A stretch of 34,053 bases of DNA from positions 356,831 through 390,883 of the forward strand of contig NMRA01000107.1 in the NCBI GenBank assembly GCA_002633005.1, in the 5' to 3' direction. Of this stretch, positions 28,372 to 34,053 are shown in pieces. The first letter of the stretch is position 1. Each line of letters begins with the position of its first letter. The notes under the pieces were generated by a model. That model did no database searches and was not told the origin of the DNA. It saw nothing but the letters and a program-made list of their open reading frames with translations. Source of the stretch: Phoronis australis (lineage: Eukaryota > Phoronida > Phoronidae). The translations under genes and the position numbers were made by a program.

Positions 28372-31300
28372 CTGAAACAGAAAATGGAAATAATTATGTA
28401 CTGCCTAACTGGGCTGCACATAGTTATCGATATGAACATAATCACGTTAAACCATTATGATAATCTATTAAATAGACAGAAAGAAATCAACTTTCTCAAA
28501 CAAAACCAAGAGTGGAAAATATTTCCACAAAGTCTGTAGCTATACACATATTTTGGTTGTTCAATATATATGTTCAGTCCTTTCAGTTACTTTGGTTGAA
28601 GCATCTGTTTATGTTTGACATGTGCACAAACTCTGGAAAATCTAGTAACCTTGTGCATTATCCTGTGAACAGAGTGACTGAACCACTTCCTAATACACCT
28701 ATTAATCATCGAATAGTGTCACAATGGGCCTACAGTATGAGACGAGAAGAAGAAGCATGCAAAACATATTCATGTTCAGAAGACAAATACATGGAAGAAA
28801 AAAAATATAGGATTGTGTAAATACTATGCTATTAATAATAGGAACTGTGAAACATTACTATGACAGCACAAACCACACCTACAGATAACCTTAACATTAT
28901 GTGAGAATAAGGCCTTGAACCAATGAGTGTCACTATTTTGTGATAATAGAACAATAGAAGACGAATGTGAGCATGACCATACTGTGCCCAGCACTGTGAC
29001 CAGCACTTTGCCAAGCACTGTGACCTGCATTGTGACCATTACTATGACCAGCACAGTGACCAATTCTGTGCCCAGCACTATGACCAGTGCATTTCCTTAA
29101 TTAAACAAACTTCAAAGACATGTAGAGTTATGTCAACCCACCTCTAGCACCCTATGATGATGGGAATGATTGGTAACGTTCACATCAGTAGTACTCTTCA
29201 CTCCCGTTGTTGTAGTCTCATTGAGTTGGTAACCAAACAAATAGAAGATGAAGCCAAACAGGGCAGGACCGAGCCCATTACACAGACCTCTGATGCCAGT
29301 GATGATGCCCTGAGCTACCCCCTGTTGGTCAGGTGCTGCATGCGATGACACAAAAGCGCTGATGGCTGGGTACGTGATACTAGACATGGAAGCCAGGGAT
29401 CCAGCAGCCCACATCATCCTGGGGGTAGAGGTAAGGAGTGCTTTATAAGAACACTATGGGCAAAGTTTTGACAGACGTGAGATTTGTCTGTTATCCCAGA
29501 TATATTTCAGTGCTAACTACCGTCTCCCTGATTCTACAGCATTATACATACCTTCCTGAAGTGACATTGATAATGTATCCTTTGTTAACACATAGCACAC
29601 TGATCAACAGGCATTCAGTCAGTGTTTTCTGAGTAAAATGGAACACCAATACAAGAGGCGGCTAACTGCAGAGCTAGACAACCATGTCACCGTGGCAATG
29701 TTACATCGTTAGTTACGGCCAGGGACACAGTAACTGACACTATAAGTGACAAGGACAACTAGCAAAATATGTGCTCGCAAAATAAATACTAAAACACTGG
29801 TAACATTTTTGTTATCACAGAGACAAAATGCTGTAAAACCAAGTAGCACGCAAATTTGCAAAAACTATTAATTTTACAATAAAACGTTTTACATCAGCAC
29901 AATTATGAAATCACTCACATGTAAATGTATAAATGCGTTGGTATTCCATTCGGAAATATCCCACCCATAATAAACTATCAAGTGTCATTAACATAAAACT
30001 CAACCATGGGGAGATACCAATTCACATCATCATCTAAAAACATCTGCAAACTGAATCTCTGAAAGTACTATTACAATGCCAAAGTTCGAAAAGACAAAAT
30101 AATACTTCTCCTGAATGAACATTGTGAGTAAACATTTACACAAACTATTTCAACACAAACTTAATTTCAGAGTAGGCACCAATCTCAGTTCACCAGCAGA
30201 CAGAACCTGTCATTGTCTCAGACCCATAACTGGCAACTTGAAAACGACACGAAATATTACAATAACTCACCAAGGCTGAGAGCCTAGTCCATACCACAGT
30301 AACTGTAGCATTTCAAACACAAGACCAATCACAATGGAGACCTTGTTGCCTAGATACTTCATGAGCTGACCTAACACTACAGTCTGAAATGCAAAATAAG
30401 AACTGTTTGTAAAACATGTACGAATGATAAGAAAACAACAATGTAAAAACAACTTTCATCATGCCAGCTTTAGAAATGAGAAGTTATAAGGAAAAGACTA
30501 TTTATCTCAGCCATACATACGACAGTCGACTTATCTAGGATTTCACACATCGGCTCCAACCCCCTCCCATCTGGGATAAAAATTGGCTTTTGCATGAAAA
30601 AAGGGCATTTTAAGCATATGACTTTACATATTTTATAAATTGCTCAAAGTCAACAATAACTAAACAGGCATGAAGTGTTTCTTCGTTGTATGGTCTGCTT
30701 GCCGAAATAAACTGGTTATGCGAATGAAATGTGGAAGTATTACTTGACATTAATGAGCAAAAGGAAGAAATTCAATAAACCATAGAGGGTGGTACATGAG
30801 CAAAAAGCAAGAAGCAGGATACAGTTGTTGGTAATGACTGTTTGCAACATTGTCGCTAAATAATTGACATTCATAAGAAGTTGACGTAAGCCTTAAAGGG
30901 GCACCATGCAATTTTGTGTTTGTCTTTGTTATTTGGAAATGATCACAAAGCAAGTCACCACACCTGGCACTCTTGTCAACAAATGCCCAAAAGTATTGTA
31001 GGCAAATGACCCATACTGACGTCATATGGTCATACGTCTCAGCCTGTTTTTCCAAGAGTTGGTTGTTCCAGATATGTATCGTTGCAAAAAAATGGTACAA
31101 CAATCTGCAGGTTTCCAAATGACCCAGGAGTGCTTCAACAGTGACTAGCAAAAAAAATGCGACAGTATCCACGGTTTCTCCTGCGTGTTAACTTCTGGGC
31201 GGCCCGCCACGCTCTTTTTTGGTTCCGCCACTCGTAAATCACACTCAAATTGACCGCCACACACCTAATCGTGACGAGGAATCTTCATCGCCACGAAAAA

Positions 31301-33650
31301 ATCGCTAGTAAAAATGATCGCAAGTAAAAATGATCACTAGTAAAATGATCACTTGTAAAATGAATCGCAAGTAAAAATGATCGCTAGTAAAAATGATAGC
31401 TTAGTAATAATGAATAAGGACAAGTCACACGGCACCTTTTGCCGTTTGTGGATCGAAAGGGAAAAACAATAATTTTACAACAGGATCTTGAATTGTGCCC
31501 TGGTTAAACACAATCATTCAATACCCAATTTCCTTTCGTACCTCGTTTCTGCCTGGTTATCCGACAATGCAAATAAACTTAATACAGCCGGGGACCAGGC
31601 AACGACCTACATATGAATTTTCTAAAATGGGAAAAGCGCCAGGGCTAGCTAATGAAGTAAGAAACAGTAAGATTTCTGATTCATTCATTTCATTGTGTCT
31701 AAGTTTACACAAGACATTGTGAATTATACTGCAGGGCAGGACATCCAACTGTTTAATCAACCATAGCCCTACGCCAAAATGACAATATTGAATGTTAACC
31801 AGTCTCAGATTCGTCTGCATTATACATCGTTTGCTAAGCCGGCCAATGCCAATCCACTACCGCTAATTTATGTTTAGCAAGACGATGTCAACGGAAGTTT
31901 CGTTACATGAATAAGTTTATTATGTCTACTAAGTTCAAATATTTTTTGTTCTATATTTGTCACAATTGAATTTTAACACATACTGTTTTTTGTACTCAAG
32001 TGCAACAGAGATCACACTATGCCGAACACTTTGCCAATTTGTCTTAGGAAGTATCCTTTACCCAATTACTTCCACTATCTCTCTTCGTTTCTCATCGTAA
32101 TGTCACAACGAGCATAACCATTTAACGTCAAAACTACAAATAGCGATGATCAAACCATTCTCTGACCTTGGCCGTCCCGCCCAACCATCCATTTTTGAGA
32201 TTGACTTGAGGAGTTAGGTAACGTAAATTATGTTGTAAATGAGGTGTGTCCATATAGTGACACAAATTACCAAGCCTCACCTGTGCTAGCACTGATAAAA
32301 CTCCTACAATTCCTATAAATAGAGCTATTTCTTCTTCATTAAAGTTCACCACCTGAAATGAAATGTACTTTGTCAACCTTTGGAATAAATAATATGCGTA
32401 GCATTGCTGAATAGACAGTCCCGTGGAAATGTTAGAACAATAAAGACCAGCCATTGGGTCACTACATATTTAACACAAAACAGACGGATACAGTGTTTCA
32501 GACACAATTCAAATTGGCCATTGAGAAATAAATCTACAAACCAGCACAAAAAATATTTGAAATGATTCTTGAGGTGCCTCCTTGTCAAAATTAAATTCAC
32601 CATGACTCCGTTATCAAGAAATATTGTTATAGAAGACAACTGAACCTAAACAATTACCAGTGTTGGTTGTCTACCAGCACTGACTGAAACTAACAGCAGC
32701 ACACTAGAGGTCAGATTCAACTGTAACTGACAGCTCACTAGATGGCAGGTTCAACTGTAACTGACAACCCACAAGAGGTCAGGTTCAACTTACTAATTTA
32801 AGGTAGACAAAAAAACACGAGTATTCTCCAGCTTCAGGAAGGTAAGATAAAAATACAGTGAAACACAACATAAGGATGAGCTGGTCTTTGCCAATCTTCT
32901 TTAAAGCCTGAAAAAGACAAAATATGGTTGCACATGCCCACTTTGGTTGATATATATTCTTGCTACATAATTTGGACAGATCATTAGGATATAAACGCAA
33001 CACCGATCAATGTTTTGCAATCAGTCATTTTCTGTATTGATCACTCACACATTCATATTGATCACTGCTATCGTAATTCTGCATTAATTCCTTTTGCACA
33101 ACTTTTTGTGAAGTAATAAGAGATCCCTTCAGCATCTCACAAAACTCAAAAATCTTTTTTAAGCCTCTATATGTCTCCGGATTTGGATGTAACACTAGTT
33201 TTAAATGACAGTAAATGCCAGCCTCCACCAAGGCACCACAGTTCCTTCCATCATGTTAGTGTACAACACAAAAGGTGGCACTGTGTTTCCTAAGCCAAAG
33301 TGTTTGGCCTTCAGAACCTGTATGCTAACTTACTGTCAGTAAAACCTATGCACAGTAAAGAACAGATTCTTCAGTTTATGGCACAACTTGGTGTCAAGCT
33401 AACTGTGAGCAGGCTGTGCTATATCACTTACACCAAATGGATCAGCTGTCTCCCACGAGATATGTGTACCCCATGAGGCGGGACGTATCTTCTCGGGTAG
33501 CGACTCAGGCAGTGCCACCAATATGAAGAGAACGTCCAACAGTGCTATAGAGGAGGCCAAGGCGATTACTAGATTGTCGCTATAGAGATGGGACAGATAA
33601 GTACCGATGGCAGGGCTGGTGATGAGACTGGCTGCGAAAGTTGCCGACAC
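28213..33650 (-). CDS. mfsd14: mfsd14 (HIAT1-like MFS transporter), 3' six exons, partial
   Basis: MFSD14A/B are 12-TM major facilitator superfamily proteins related to sugar transporters; the substrate is not settled. On the minus strand the exons 33650-33432, 32907-32794, 32352-32281, 30383-30271, 29418-29142 and 28371-28213 join in frame to 954 nt (317 aa plus stop). The sequence follows human MFSD14A almost throughout: ATFAASLITSPAIGTYLSHL, LVALPESLPEKIRPASWG, ISWETADPFG, LSYLPEAGEYSCFF, NFNEEEIALFIGIVGVLSVL, LLWYGLGSQPWMMWAAG, SSITYPAISAFVSS and GIRGLCNGLGPALFGFIFY. About 160-170 N-terminal residues (first membrane segments and the N-terminal MFS motif) lie beyond the right edge. Whether it corresponds to MFSD14A or MFSD14B cannot be decided. 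Confidence 0.92.
28983..29090. repeat. 12-bp tandem repeat in mfsd14 intron E-F
   Basis: About nine units of a TGACCAGCACTG-like 12-mer with scattered changes. Because 12 is divisible by 3 it creates an open, Val/Thr/Leu-rich ORF on the minus strand (28824-29078), which is not a gene. The rest of the 770-nt intron shows nothing recognisable. Confidence 0.85.
29142..29418 (-). CDS. mfsd14: mfsd14 exon E, conserved C-domain core
   Basis: 277 nt, entry phase 2, exit phase 0. Acceptor ACCCCCAG, donor GTGGGT at 29141. It starts by completing Trp, then encodes MMWAAGSLASMSSITYPAIS, D-Q-Q-G-V-A-Q-G and GIRGLCNGLGPALFGFIFYL, the most conserved block of the family. A loop follows with possible N-glycosylation sites (N-E-T, N-V-T, N-H-S) and three consecutive His. 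The donor GTGGGT is weaker than the others. Confidence 0.93.
29419..30270. other. mfsd14 intron D-E, nothing recognisable
   Basis: AT-rich sequence without repeats that I can define. The short ORF at 29438-29632 on the plus strand has no features. Confidence 0.5.
30271..30383 (-). CDS. mfsd14: mfsd14 exon D
   Basis: 113 nt, entry phase 0, exit phase 2. Acceptor GCATTTCAG, donor GTGAGT at 30270. It encodes TVVLGQLMKYLGNKVSIVIG and LVFEMLQLLWYGLGSQP; the split Trp codon is completed by exon E. It aligns with human LLMRSIGNKNTILLGLGFQILQLAWYGFGSEPW. Confidence 0.92.
30384..32280. other. mfsd14 intron C-D with possible dispersed element
   Basis: At 1.9 kb this is the longest mfsd14 intron in view. 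From about 30890 to 31300 the composition changes: AAAGGGGCACCATGC (30896-30910) resembles the edge of dispersed short repeats in marine invertebrate genomes, and GC-rich sequence follows near 31185-31270. A 140-codon minus ORF (30750-31172) lies here without any recognisable domain and is not called. The 16-bp repeat is listed separately. Confidence 0.35.
31301..31412. repeat. 16-bp tandem repeat, seven units
   Basis: Units of ATCGCTAGTAAAAATG type start at 31301, 31317, 31333, 31348, 31364, 31380 and 31396. Variation is mostly in the CGCTAG/CGCAAG/CACTAG part. Confidence 0.9.
32281..32352 (-). CDS. mfsd14: mfsd14 exon C
   Basis: 24 codons, phase 0. Acceptor ATTTCAG, donor GTGAGG at 32280. 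It encodes VVNFNEEEIALFIGIVGVLS followed by VLAQ, aligned with human MKFSPESVAAFIAVLGILSIIAQ; one membrane segment. Confidence 0.9.
32702..32793. repeat. 34-bp tandem repeat abutting the exon B donor site
   Basis: Units start at 32702, 32736 and 32770 (CACTAGAGGTCAGATTCAAC type). The third is partial and runs into the donor of mfsd14 exon B (GTAAGT read on the minus strand, 32793-32788), so the first intron bases belong to the repeat. Confidence 0.85.
32794..32907 (-). CDS. mfsd14: mfsd14 exon B
   Basis: 38 codons, phase 0. Acceptor CTTTTTCAG, donor GTAAGT at 32793. It encodes ALKKIGKDQLILMLCFTVFL and SYLPEAGEYSCFFVYLKL, aligned with human SLKKVGQDS...FLSYLPEAGQYSSFFLYL. A 34-bp tandem repeat starts just inside the following intron. 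Confidence 0.92.
33432..33650 (-). CDS. mfsd14: mfsd14 exon A (first exon within window)
   Basis: Minus-strand acceptor TGTTTTACAG ends at 33651 and donor GTAAGT starts at 33431, phase 0 at both ends, 73 codons. It encodes VSATFAASLITSPAIGTYLS, a hydrophobic segment NLVIALASSIALLDVLFILV and the PESLPEK-RPASWG linker that precedes the central cytoplasmic region in MFSD14 proteins, ending DPFG. No further upstream exon is visible up to 34053. Confidence 0.92.
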
Positions 33651-33776
33651 CTGTAAAACATCAAGATGGGTCATCATAAATTGAGATTGAAAAATCAAGC
33701 ACCAATGTTAAATGTCAATATACCCATACCTTGGCATTGGAATACAAAAAGGCTTATTTACATGGACCCAGTCACA

Positions 33777-34053
33777 CTGTACACATGTATTATGTGGACT
33801 GTGCACGTGTATTATATGGACAGTGCACATGTATTATATGGACTGTACGTGTTTATTATATGGACTGTACATGTGTATTATATGGACTGTACATGTATTA
33901 TGTGGACTGTACATGTGTATTATGTGGACTGTACATGTGTATTATGTGGACTGTACATGTGTATTATGTGGACTGTACATGTATTATGTGGACTGTACAT
34001 GTGTATTATATGGACTGTACATGTGTATTATGTGGACTGTACATGTGTATTAT
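33777..34053. repeat. 20-22 bp minisatellite at right window edge
   Basis: About a dozen units of CTGTACATGTGTATTATGTG-type sequence, in 22-bp and 20-bp forms, each with the palindrome TGTACA or a variant. The array continues past the window end, in the intron upstream of mfsd14 exon A. Confidence 0.95.

Noticed and set aside
28824-29078. 84-codon Val/Thr-rich minus ORF
   Set aside because: By-product of the 12-bp tandem repeat.
30750-31172. 140-codon minus-strand ORF in an mfsd14 intron
   Set aside because: Longest plain ORF of the window but without recognisable domain, flanked by repeats, inside an intron of a same-strand gene with good splice sites around it.

Overview
The window is eukaryotic DNA from an animal. 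It holds two intron-containing genes that converge tail to tail, separated by repeat-rich non-coding sequence. All introns used here are GT-AG and every exon phase closes. Gene content, tRNA-derived SINEs and abundant minisatellites fit an invertebrate, plausibly a deuterostome such as a lancelet or relative. That placement is inference; nothing in the sequence fixes the species. Most open reading frames of 60-140 codons here are chance ORFs in introns and repeats.

Plus strand, 1126-22940: a complete trimeric intracellular cation (TRIC) channel gene, tmem38. The spliced product is 278 residues and ends in a KKKD di-lysine ER-type tail. Exon 4 exists in two tandem versions (14962-15049 and 15864-15951). 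Both are exactly 88 nt, have the same phases, and encode homologous but diverged 28-residue segments. Including both, or neither, breaks the frame, so they look like mutually exclusive exons that swap one membrane-proximal segment of the channel. I regard this as the most interesting feature of the window.

The tmem38 introns are packed with repeats. Intron 1 (11.2 kb) has two copies of one tRNA-derived SINE, one with clear target-site duplications. It also has a tandem array of a ~1.15 kb unit (8305-10805) that carries NRF-1, CCAAT, E-box, ETS and YY1-type motifs within about 190 bp. The intron before exon 5 contains a tandem duplication of about 2.2 kb. Its first copy is interrupted by a ~1.06 kb element with CTCF-like sites, and its second copy is preceded by a 25-bp minisatellite and an assembly gap.

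Minus strand, 33650-28213: the last six coding exons (317 residues) of an MFS transporter of the MFSD14 (HIAT1/HIATL1) family. Its N-terminal exons lie beyond the right edge, which runs into a 20-22 bp minisatellite. Its introns carry 12-, 16- and 34-bp tandem repeats.

Between the genes (22941-28212) the plus strand changes from T/G-rich to A/C-rich near 25080, as expected if two long convergent 3' UTRs meet there. A 67-bp array with a conserved hairpin lies at 27478-27711. The two proteins have no evident joint pathway; TRIC channels are ER/SR counter-ion channels and MFSD14 proteins are solute-carrier-like membrane proteins.
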